Shown piece by piece: positions 1-5,957 of a stretch of 15,432 bases of DNA. Under the pieces are notes generated by a model. It was not told the DNA's origin. It saw only the letters and a list, made by a program, of their open reading frames with translations, and made no database searches. The DNA lies in assembly GCA_031260235.1 (NCBI GenBank), contig JAIRKG010000088.1:1-15432 (forward strand), read 5' to 3'. The stretch's first letter is position 1. Each line of letters opens with the position of its first letter. The stretch is from Dysgonamonadaceae bacterium. Lineage in GTDB: Bacteria; Bacteroidota; Bacteroidia; Bacteroidales; Azobacteroidaceae. A program made the translations under genes and the position numbers.

Positions 1-6
1 TTTTTC

Positions 7-248
7 TCCGGATTGCTTCGCCGCTTCGCCTCCGGGTGACGGCTGCGGCTTTGTGACCTCACCCCGTCATTGCGAGGCGAAGCCGAAGCAATCCAGCCCG
101 TACTCGTCATTGCGAGCGAAGCCGAAGCAATCCAGGAAAAGAAAAAAACATGGATTGCCACGCCGCTACGCGGCTCGCAATGACGGGAGCGGCGCAATGA
201 CGGGGTGTGGTTTTTCTCTGGATTGCTTCACTGCTTTGCAGTTGCATT
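7..248. repeat. Cluster A of small hairpin repeats (REP/MITE-like)
   Basis: At least six copies or partial copies of a repeat of about 32 to 36 bases lie in both orientations: about 7-42, 65-96 (inverted), 105-134 (inverted), 152-185, 192-205 (right half only) and 218-248. The unit begins GGATTGC and ends GCAATGACG or GGGTGACG. Its middle holds a short stem with a 3-base loop, for example GCCGC-TAC-GCGGC at 152-185 and ACTGC-TTT-GCAGT at 218-248. ATTGC and GCAAT near the ends also pair, so each full unit folds into a two-level hairpin. No transposase is nearby. Copies recur at 711-930 and 8435-8500. The rightmost copy here interrupts a coding region on the minus strand. Confidence 0.85.
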
Positions 249-391
249 TGCATTCCGGGAATATACTCCGAAAGTTCGTCAAACTGCCGAACGTCTAATT
301 TAATCAAATCCGTCACCGCCGTCTGCGTTTGAGCAATCACCGACAAACTTGTCGCCACTCCTGTAATTACCAAAAACACTACTTTTTTCAT
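240..391 (-). pseudogene. 5' fragment of a small secreted-protein gene, truncated by a hairpin repeat
   Basis: The reading frame starts at 391 with a clear signal peptide: a KK n-region, a hydrophobic stretch, then an Ala-Gln cleavage region near residue 21. About 30 further residues look like ordinary protein (DLIKLDVRQFDELSEYIPG). After roughly residue 50 the frame enters repeat cluster A, and the remaining 40 or so residues to the stop at 107-109 are repeat-encoded, rich in Arg, Ala and Ser with no protein-like pattern. The start is preceded by AAGGATAAAAAAG, a plausible ribosome binding site. I do not recognise the family. I read it as the 5' end of an exported protein gene whose downstream part was lost or displaced by a repeat. 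A short functional secreted peptide that uses repeat sequence as its C-terminus is possible but less likely. Confidence 0.55.
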
Positions 392-446
392 CTTTTTTAT
401 CCTTATTATTATTACCTTATAAACTTAAATACAAACTATAAAAACA

Positions 447-475
447 AAGGCAATGGATTTAAAATCCATTGCCTT
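447..475 (-). terminator. Perfect 14-bp hairpin, probable terminator
   Basis: Arms 447-460 and 462-475 are exact reverse complements, AAGGCAATGGATTT and AAATCCATTGCCTT, almost without a loop. Read on the minus strand the hairpin is followed by TGTTTTTATAG, a T-rich tail. It directly follows the stop codons of the two minus-strand readings at 474-611 and 484-564, so it fits as their terminator. The plus-strand side has a weaker T tract. Confidence 0.6.
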
Positions 476-611
476 ATATTAGTTTAAAAACCGACCGCCA
501 GAAGTCTATATGTTTGTCCGTATCGAGGCATGATGTTCGCCCGAAGCGGCGATTTAAAAGCATCTTATACCGTCTCAGGTAATTTGCTTCTTTTAATATA
601 TACTTTAGCAT
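474..611 (-). CDS. Candidate 45-residue small protein or small-RNA locus, unrecognised
   Basis: An ATG at 609-611 opens a 45-residue frame (begins MLKYILKEANYLRR, ends FWRSVFKLI) that stops at 474-476, on the edge of the hairpin at 447-475. A perfect TATCTTTG -7 box lies 25 bases upstream at 637-644, and three phased A-tracts lie further upstream. Promoter, short ORF and terminator therefore form a compact unit of about 185 transcribed bases. The peptide is basic (several Arg and Lys) with no signal peptide or membrane segment, and I recognise no family. A different frame through the same DNA (484-564) looks like the C-terminal strand of an outer-membrane barrel, so this may be a collapsed gene, a small RNA or a genuine small protein. 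Confidence 0.3.
   Translation of the reverse strand: MLKYILKEANYLRRYKMLLNRRFGRTSCLDTDKHIDFWRSVFKLI
484..564 (-). pseudogene. Possible C-terminal remnant of an outer-membrane beta-barrel gene
   Basis: This minus-strand frame, bounded by TAA at 565-567 and TAA at 484-486, encodes 26 residues including SPLRANIMPRYGQTYRLL and ends ...AVGF. The alternating polar and hydrophobic pattern with a C-terminal Phe is the usual signature of the last barrel strand of TonB-dependent receptors and other outer-membrane proteins, and PRYG(Q/R)TYR-like strings are common there. A terminator hairpin follows at 447-475. No larger barrel frame is present upstream, so if the reading is right nearly all of the gene is gone. 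The match is by eye to a short motif, and the frame overlaps the alternative ORF at 474-611. Confidence 0.3.
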
Positions 612-636
612 AACTTTTATTTTTTGATTTCGACAG

Positions 637-644
637 CAAAGATA
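637..644 (-). promoter_or_regulatory. Promoter -7 element TATCTTTG
   Basis: The minus strand reads TATCTTTG, an exact match to the Bacteroidetes TAnnTTTG -7 box, 25 bases upstream of the ATG at 611. A TTTG lies at 659-662 but with a 14-base spacer rather than 19-21, so only the -7 box is convincing. It would start transcription into the small unit ending at the hairpin at 447-475. Confidence 0.45.
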
Positions 645-659
645 AAGTAAAGTTGTAAC

Positions 660-686
660 AAAAATGTGAAAAAAATATGAAAAAAA
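660..686. other. Three phased A-tracts, likely intrinsically curved DNA
   Basis: A-runs of 5, 7 and 7 bases at 660-664, 669-675 and 680-686 have centres about 10 to 11 bases apart, one helical turn. This is the classical arrangement for intrinsic curvature. The tract sits just upstream of the minus-strand TATCTTTG box at 637-644 and could act as an UP-like element. Confidence 0.5.
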
Positions 687-710
687 TGTGACGTTTTGAG
701 GGGGGGGGCT

Positions 711-930
711 GGATTGCTTCGGGCTTCGCCCTCGCAATGACGTGTTTCTTTCCGGATTGCTTCACTGCTTCGCAGTTCGCAATGACGCAGTGAGGTAAAT
801 AAACCATAGTCGTCACCCGGAGCGAAGCGAAGCAATCCGGAAATTACGATGACGCAGAGAGGTTTTTCTTTGGATTGCCACGCCGCTGCACGGCTCTGGG
901 TGACGGGGTGGCGCGGCTCGCAATGACGTG
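711..930. repeat. Cluster B of small hairpin repeats
   Basis: Full or partial copies of the same unit lie at about 711-742, 752-787, 811-840 (inverted), 846-862 (tail only), 870-906 and 911-929 (right half). Central stems are GGGC-TTC-GCCC at 711-742 and ACTGC-TTC-GCAGT at 752-787. The cluster starts right after a run of nine G at 700-708 and stops 7 bases before the stop codon of the relA-type gene at 937. No ordinary terminator is visible after that gene, so these hairpins may serve as its transcription end or protect its 3' end. Confidence 0.85.
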
Positions 931-936
931 TGCGTC

Positions 937-3114
937 TTACAGTCGCTCAACCTGTTTCACTCCTTTGATTGCTTTTATTTTCCTGATCAACCCAGTCAAT
1001 ACGGTATTATCGCTGAGCATCACGGTTATAGCGCCCTGAAACAGTCCGTCGGAGGGATCGACGCTGATTGAACGCAGGAGCGTTCCTTTTTCTTTGGATA
1101 TTACGGAGGTGATGTTTGTAACGATTCCGACGTCGTCATTGCCGATAATGCGAAGCGTTGCGGGATAGTTGACGCCGGGTTTTCCCGACCAGCGGACGTT
1201 GACTATCCGGTAACCGTAACGGTTGAACATTTGCGGGGCGTTCGGACAGTTCCGGCGATGAATCTTAATGCCTTTCGAGGAAATAAAACCGAATATTTCA
1301 TCGCCATAGATGGGGTTGCAGCATTTTGCGGGGCTGTAGTCGACGCCTGTCAGATTTTCGTCGATGACCAGCACGTCTTCACTTCGCGCTATTTCTTCGG
1401 CGGGAGTCTGCGCTACGTAATTTTCAACGCTCCGTTCCGTATGTTGCTGTTCCTTATTTTCCAGTTCAAGGTATTGATCTATAATGGAATTAATGTCTAA
1501 TTTTTCGTCGGCAATCTCGGCATAAAAGTCTGTAACGGTCTTAAAGCCTTTCTTTTTAATGAGACGCATCAAAAGTGGTTCGTCCTCTTCGATCTTGCGA
1601 TTCTTGAAGCGGCGGCGCAGCAATTCTTTGGCAAATTCGACCTGCTTGGTTGCCTGTTCTTTCAGCGATTGCTTGATTTTGACGCGCGCCTTGGTCGTGC
1701 GGACGAAGCTCAGCCAGTCTTGTTTGGGTGTCTGGTTTGGCGAAGTCAGAATTTCCACCTGGTCGCCGCTTTGCAGTTGACGCCTGATTGTTACATTTTT
1801 TCCGTTTACCTTGCCGGATACGCACCTGAAACCTAATTTGGTGTGAATGGCAAAGGCAAAGTCAAGCACCGTCGCGTGTTGCGGCAGTTTGAACAGGTCG
1901 CCATTGGGCGTAAATACAAATATTTCACTGTCATACAAGTCCATCTTGAAGTCGCGAATCATATCGGTCGGAAGCGAATCTTTATGCTCAAGAACCGCGC
2001 GCACGTTATTCATCCATTCGTCGAGGTCGCTTTCGCTCTTGACGCCCTTGTATTTCCAGTGAGCCGCAAGCCCCCGTTCCGCAATTTCGTCCATGCGCTT
2101 GCTGCGTATCTGTACCTCCACCCACTTGCCGTGAGGACCCATCACCGTAGTATGCAACGACTCATAGCCATTGCTCTTGGGAATGGAAAGCCAGTCTTTT
2201 AGACGATTCGGGTTAGGCTGATACATATCGGTAATCATTGAATACACCTGCCAGCACTCCGCCTTTTCCCGTTCAACCGGCGTATCCAATATAACCCGAA
2301 TAGCAAATAAATCATATATCGCCTCAAATTCTATTTTCTGCTTAAGCAGTTTATTACGAATAGAATAAATAGATTTGGTACGCCCTTTAATATCAAAATT
2401 CAAGTTCAGGCCTTTCAGTCCGGCTTCGACAGGCGCGATAAATTCGGCAATATAGGCGTCCCGCGACCGCTTGGTTTCATTAATTTTCCGGGCAATAAAA
2501 TCATACATCTCCCTGTCCTGGAATTTGAGCGCCAAATCTTCCATTTCCGATTTAATCTTATACAGACCCAGTCGGTGGGAAATGGGAGCATATAAATAGG
2601 AAGCCTCCGCAGAGAGTTGCAGTAAATGTTCTTCGGACAGTGATTTAGCCGTTCTCATCAAATACAGCCTGTCGGCAATCATAATAAGGATAACCCTCAC
2701 GTCTTCTGCAAAGGAGAGTAATAATTTATGGAAGTTTTCCGTCTCAATGGCAGCATTTTTAGCATACAGTTCCTTTATACGTATCAATCCGTAAATAATG
2801 ACACCCACGTCTTTCCCGAATGTATTCCGGATATAATCCACAGTATAATAACCCTGTACGACAGACTGCGAAAGTGCGACCGCCACAATCGCCATATCCT
2901 TCAAACCTATTTCTTCCGCCACAATCAATGCAGTTTGAAGATTGTGATACAATGGATTAAGTTCATACACATTATTCGTATAGACGCCCGAACGCGCCGC
3001 AGCCAAAATATGCTCCCGGGCTTTCTTTATATCAGCCTTTGATACCGTTTCGCCAATGCTGCGCAGCAACTTCAGGTAAATGGCCGAAAATGAGCCTGAT
3101 TCGTTTTTTAACAT
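937..3114 (-). CDS. relA: Long RelA/SpoT (p)ppGpp enzyme, probably synthetase-only
   Basis: A 725-residue RelA-SpoT homologue with the complete long architecture: N-terminal HD region (about 1-190), synthetase domain (about 235-355), TGS (about 397-457), helical linker, zinc-finger/conserved-Cys region (C598, C599, H619, C623) and C-terminal ACT (about 650-725). It transfers pyrophosphate from ATP to GDP or GTP to make the stringent-response alarmone on the ribosome. The synthetase has GRTKSIYSI, IYDLFAIRV with the expected Asp near 268, and the RXKD motif as RLKD (304-307). The HD hydrolase motif that normally reads LHDVVED is LSQSVVQG here (81-88), and the later ADRLHNMR is ADRLYLMR (147-154), so hydrolysis should be lost. 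From memory, degenerate HD domains are typical of the second long RSH in Bacteroidetes; a bifunctional partner would then be elsewhere. The start at 3114 follows an A/T-rich leader without Shine-Dalgarno, below a TATCTTTG box. Confidence 0.93.
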   Translation of the reverse strand: MLKNESGSFSAIYLKLLRSIGETVSKADIKKAREHILAAARSGVYTNNVYELNPLYHNLQTALIVAEEIGLKDMAIVAVALSQSVVQGYYTVDYIRNTFGKDVGVIIYGLIRIKELYAKNAAIETENFHKLLLSFAEDVRVILIMIADRLYLMRTAKSLSEEHLLQLSAEASYLYAPISHRLGLYKIKSEMEDLALKFQDREMYDFIARKINETKRSRDAYIAEFIAPVEAGLKGLNLNFDIKGRTKSIYSIRNKLLKQKIEFEAIYDLFAIRVILDTPVEREKAECWQVYSMITDMYQPNPNRLKDWLSIPKSNGYESLHTTVMGPHGKWVEVQIRSKRMDEIAERGLAAHWKYKGVKSESDLDEWMNNVRAVLEHKDSLPTDMIRDFKMDLYDSEIFVFTPNGDLFKLPQHATVLDFAFAIHTKLGFRCVSGKVNGKNVTIRRQLQSGDQVEILTSPNQTPKQDWLSFVRTTKARVKIKQSLKEQATKQVEFAKELLRRRFKNRKIEEDEPLLMRLIKKKGFKTVTDFYAEIADEKLDINSIIDQYLELENKEQQHTERSVENYVAQTPAEEIARSEDVLVIDENLTGVDYSPAKCCNPIYGDEIFGFISSKGIKIHRRNCPNAPQMFNRYGYRIVNVRWSGKPGVNYPATLRIIGNDDVGIVTNITSVISKEKGTLLRSISVDPSDGLFQGAITVMLSDNTVLTGLIRKIKAIKGVKQVERL

Positions 3115-3137
3115 GGGTTTAATTTATAGATGAAATC

Positions 3138-3161
3138 CTTTGTTTCTCAAAAACAAAGATA
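3138..3161 (-). promoter_or_regulatory. Promoter -7 box and overlapping inverted repeat upstream of relA-type gene
   Basis: The minus strand reads TATCTTTG at 3154-3161, an exact TAnnTTTG box 39 bases upstream of the start at 3114. An 8-bp inverted repeat (CTTTGTTT, 5-base loop, AAACAAAG; 3138-3145 and 3151-3158) overlaps the box and could be a regulator site or a hairpin at the mRNA 5' end. No TTTG is seen at the ideal spacing. Confidence 0.6.
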
Positions 3162-3279
3162 CGGTTTTTTGTACAAGTCTCCCGCACTTTGGAATCTTGC
3201 GAGAGTTATTATTTTTCCATAAAATAACTCGAAAAACAAAAAAAATCTGTTTTTATCTATAGTTTATTCAAAAAAACAT

Positions 3280-3287
3280 TATTTTTG
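3280..3287 (+). promoter_or_regulatory. Promoter -7 element TATTTTTG for the FKBP-Lrp pair
   Basis: An exact TAnnTTTG match 64 bases before the ATG at 3352, in the gap divergent from the relA-type gene. No TTTG is at the ideal -33 spacing. The rest of this 237-base gap is A/T-rich with no other feature I can support. Confidence 0.55.
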
Positions 3288-3351
3288 CGGCAGTTTTGTC
3301 AAAAGAACATGGCAAATCAAATAAGTAACATTAATTATTAAAAAAAAGTTT

Positions 3352-4239
3352 ATGAAAAAGTTATCTATTGTTTCAGTATCGTTCATAGCGGTATCTATCG
3401 CTGTATCTCTTTTTTCCTGCAAGGCGCAGACTCCGAAAGCAAATTTGAAAACCGAAATTGATTCGCTTTCCTACGCTTTCGGCGTTGCCAATACGCAGGG
3501 TATTGACCAGTATTTGTTGTCGCAAGGCATCGATTCCACATTCATTGAAGATTTTATCGAAGGTTTTATCGAAGGCGCTTCAACCAGCAAGGAAGACAAG
3601 AAAACCGGAGCGCGGATGCTGGGATTGCAAATCGGCACAAACCTCAATTCAAACATGGAAAACATCAGCCGCAACCTGTTGGGCGACGATTCGACGGAAG
3701 TGTTAAGCAAACCCAATCTGCTGGCCGGTTTCATTGACGGCGTGCTTAACAAGACGTATTTAATCCCGCGCGAAGAAAGCCGGATTTATCTTAACACGGT
3801 TAGCGAACGCATCAAAAGCGAATCAATGGAGAAAAAGTATGAACAGGAAAAGGAAGAAAACTTGAAGTATCTCGAAGACAACAAAAGCAAAGAAGGCGTC
3901 GTCGTTCTGCCGAGCGGATTGCAGTACAAGGTACTGAAAGAAGGCCGTGGCGCTAAACCAGCCGCAACAGACACGGTGAAAGTAAACTACGTGGGTACAA
4001 CCATCGACGGCAACCAATTTGACAGCAGCGTGGAAAAGGGCAAACCTGCCGAATTTGCGCTCGATCAAGTAATCAAAGGGTGGACGGAAGGCATACAGTT
4101 AATGACTGTCGGTTCAAAGTATGTTTTTTATATTCCCTATGATTTGGCTTATGGCGCAGAGGGTCGTCCGGGTTCAATTCCTCCTTTTGCAACGCTTATT
4201 TTTGACGTTGATTTACTTGATATTAATCCTTCCAAGTAA
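3352..4239 (+). CDS. FKBP-type peptidyl-prolyl isomerase lipoprotein (FkpA/Mip-like)
   Basis: A 295-residue envelope protein that catalyses cis-trans isomerisation of prolyl bonds during folding of exported proteins. A lipoprotein signal peptide ends in the lipobox LFSC (Cys23). Residues about 30-150 are the helical FKBP N-terminal dimerisation domain, opening with DSLSYAFGV. A long charged helix (about 150-180) leads to the FKBP catalytic domain (about 185-292), with VNYVGTTIDGNQFDSS, VIKGWTEGIQLM, YDLAYGAEG and IPPFATLIFDVDLL. The aromatic pocket residues Tyr213, Phe223, Asp224, Trp244, Tyr267 and Phe279 are in place, so it should be active. Length and layout match FkpA/Mip proteins. An Lrp-type regulator follows after only 9 bases, suggesting one transcript. 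The start follows an A-rich leader and is fixed by the signal peptide. Confidence 0.93.
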   Translation: MKKLSIVSVSFIAVSIAVSLFSCKAQTPKANLKTEIDSLSYAFGVANTQGIDQYLLSQGIDSTFIEDFIEGFIEGASTSKEDKKTGARMLGLQIGTNLNSNMENISRNLLGDDSTEVLSKPNLLAGFIDGVLNKTYLIPREESRIYLNTVSERIKSESMEKKYEQEKEENLKYLEDNKSKEGVVVLPSGLQYKVLKEGRGAKPAATDTVKVNYVGTTIDGNQFDSSVEKGKPAEFALDQVIKGWTEGIQLMTVGSKYVFYIPYDLAYGAEGRPGSIPPFATLIFDVDLLDINPSK

Positions 4240-4248
4240 TTTAGATTC

Positions 4249-4710
4249 ATGGAAATTGATAAATTAGACCTGAATATAATGGAGATCATTTCGCAGAATG
4301 CGCGTACTCCGTTCAAGGATGTAGCCAGCATCTGTAATGTATCGCGGGCTGCCGTCCACCAGCGGGTGAAGAAAATGATCGACATGAAAATAATTGTCGG
4401 TTCCGGTTATCATATTAATCCGTCCGCGTTAGGTTATAATGCTTGCACCTATATTGGTGTGAAGTTGGAAAAAGGCTCTATGTATAAAGATGTGGTTCCC
4501 GAATTTGAAAAGATTAAAGAGATCATTGAATGTCATTTCACAACGGGTCCTTATACGATGCTGATAAAACTTTACGCCCGCAACAACGAACATTTTATGG
4601 AGTTGTTGAACGACCACATACAGAAAATCCCCGGCGTAATATCTACCGAGACGCTTATTTCGTTGCATCAGAGTATCAACAGGGAAATTCCTATCGGAAC
4701 CGAACATTGA
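4249..4710 (+). CDS. Lrp/AsnC family transcriptional regulator
   Basis: A 153-residue DNA-binding regulator of the feast/famine family. The N-terminal helix-turn-helix (about residues 5-50) begins LDLNIMEIISQNART, and its recognition helix lies in VSRAAVHQRVKKM. Residues about 65-142 are the RAM ligand-binding and oligomerisation domain, with CTYIGVKLEKGS, ECHFTTGPYTMLIKLYA and PGVISTETLISL. Family members bind DNA as dimers or octamers and respond to amino acids or related metabolites; the ligand cannot be read from sequence. It lies 9 bases after the FKBP gene and before a strong terminator, so the two are probably cotranscribed. A link to amino acid supply would fit the neighbouring (p)ppGpp enzyme, but that is inference. 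Confidence 0.93.
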   Translation: MEIDKLDLNIMEIISQNARTPFKDVASICNVSRAAVHQRVKKMIDMKIIVGSGYHINPSALGYNACTYIGVKLEKGSMYKDVVPEFEKIKEIIECHFTTGPYTMLIKLYARNNEHFMELLNDHIQKIPGVISTETLISLHQSINREIPIGTEH

Positions 4711-4729
4711 AATTTCTACGATTTTTTTT

Positions 4730-4782
4730 AAGCCATTTGGTTATTTCCTGTTAAAAGCGATAATAACCGGATGGCTTTTCCT
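4730..4782 (+). terminator. Rho-independent terminator after the Lrp gene
   Basis: Arms AAGCCATTTGGTTATT (4730-4745) and AATAACCGGATGGCTT (4762-4777) pair over 16 positions with two G-U wobbles, and TTCCTGTTT follows. It closes the FKBP-Lrp unit 20 bases after the stop. Confidence 0.75.
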
Positions 4783-4832
4783 GTTTCACAAGTTAAATAT
4801 ATTTAATCTATCAGGTTTAGCGTCATTATATA

Positions 4833-4840
4833 TATTTTTG
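4833..4840 (+). promoter_or_regulatory. Promoter -7 element TATTTTTG for the phosphatase-sbcD pair
   Basis: An exact TAnnTTTG match 30 bases before the ATG at 4871. The start codon is preceded by AAGAAGAGAGAACT, unusually purine-rich for this window and possibly a ribosome binding site. Confidence 0.55.
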
Positions 4841-4870
4841 TAGAGACGTTATATCAAAGAAGAGAGAACT

Positions 4871-5947
4871 ATGTTCAAAAGATTTCCGCTATTGGTCGCA
4901 ATGTTCCTGCTGTTTTCTTTTTGCAGGCAGGAAAAACCGGATATCCGTGCTGTATGTGAAAATTCGGGCGGAAACCATCGCATCAAATGGGAAACATTTC
5001 CGCCGCTCAAAGGAACCGTAAGCATCTACGAATCCGACAATCCCGAAATATTCAATATGCAAACGCCTATTGCAACGGTCGATATCGACGACGGTCGCAA
5101 AGACCTGTTTGCCGTCCGCGTCTTAAACAGGAGTTATTTTAAGCTGGTTTTCAATAATAAATATTCCGTAATTACCGCCGAACGCGCTGTCCCAATGCAG
5201 CAACTTGCCAATTTTCGCGATTTCGGCGGATATTATAATGAACATAATTTACAAACCCGGTGGGGAAGACTGTATCGTTCCCCTTCTTTAAATAACGCAA
5301 CCGCAATTGATATGAAATTTATGGATGCGCTGAAAATCAAAACTATCATTGATTTAAGCGCAGGCAGGGAAAGATTCGGGAAGTCCCGGCTATACCGGGC
5401 AAATCAAATATTCAACCTCCCTTTGCGGGAAAATCCCGCAGACGTATTTTTTTTCTCCGAGAAAATCCTGTCAAAGCAGATGCGGAAAAATGACGTGATT
5501 ATTTCGCAGCAGGACAATCTTGCTTTCGTCGTGGAACATAATGCGGATTATTTCGAGCAACTGTTTGATATTCTTGCCGAGAAAACAAACTATCCAGTCG
5601 TCGTCAGTTGTGATTTGGGCAAGGACCGGACAGGCGTTGTCGCGGCGCTCATCCTATCGGCATTAGACGTTGACAAAGAACAAGTGGTCGAAGATTTTCT
5701 GCTGTCGAACCAGCTAATCGATTACGATTTTTTTCTCCCTGATGCCGGAATTTATTTCTCCGACATTGATGTGCAGGAAACCATGACTGCCATGTTGAGC
5801 GCTCACCAGGAAGTGATTATTTATGTATTAAACCACATCAACAAACAATATGGCTCCATGTCCCGCTTTTTAGAAAACGAACTGAAACTGAATCCGCACA
5901 AAAAAGCGAAACTAAAAGAAATCCTGCTTTATCCGAGGCTTTATTAA
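4871..5947 (+). CDS. Secreted tyrosine-protein phosphatase-like protein
   Basis: A 358-residue exported protein. The first 18 residues form a signal peptide ending FSFC (Cys18), a weak lipobox, so it is probably a lipoprotein. Residues about 25-105 look like a small beta-rich domain. Residues about 108-340 match the bacterial tyrosine/serine phosphatase group (Y_phosphatase3-like): LANFRDFGGY and WGRLYRSPSL near the start, IKTIIDLSAGRER, then the P-loop SCDLGKDRTG with Cys247 and Arg253 in a CX5R arrangement. Such enzymes use the Cys as nucleophile and the Arg to hold phosphate. The residue before the Cys is Ser246 where the family normally has His, which could alter Cys acidity and rate. sbcD follows after 10 bases, so the two are likely cotranscribed, with no obvious shared function. 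The substrate cannot be told from sequence. Confidence 0.85.
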   Translation: MFKRFPLLVAMFLLFSFCRQEKPDIRAVCENSGGNHRIKWETFPPLKGTVSIYESDNPEIFNMQTPIATVDIDDGRKDLFAVRVLNRSYFKLVFNNKYSVITAERAVPMQQLANFRDFGGYYNEHNLQTRWGRLYRSPSLNNATAIDMKFMDALKIKTIIDLSAGRERFGKSRLYRANQIFNLPLRENPADVFFFSEKILSKQMRKNDVIISQQDNLAFVVEHNADYFEQLFDILAEKTNYPVVVSCDLGKDRTGVVAALILSALDVDKEQVVEDFLLSNQLIDYDFFLPDAGIYFSDIDVQETMTAMLSAHQEVIIYVLNHINKQYGSMSRFLENELKLNPHKKAKLKEILLYPRLY

Positions 5948-5957
5948 ACTTTTAACA

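Noticed and set aside
53..298. Plus-strand ORF of 81 codons
   Set aside because: It is encoded almost entirely by hairpin repeats, has no protein-like pattern, and opposes the signal-peptide frame on the other strand.
565..835. Minus-strand ORFs of 72 to 83 codons across repeat cluster B
   Set aside because: Their codons come from repeats in successive frames plus the A/T-rich tract; no start signal or domain pattern is seen.
7..930. CRISPR array or tandem repeat array
   Set aside because: Copies occur in both orientations, with irregular spacing and internal variation, and without unique spacers of constant length or any cas gene.
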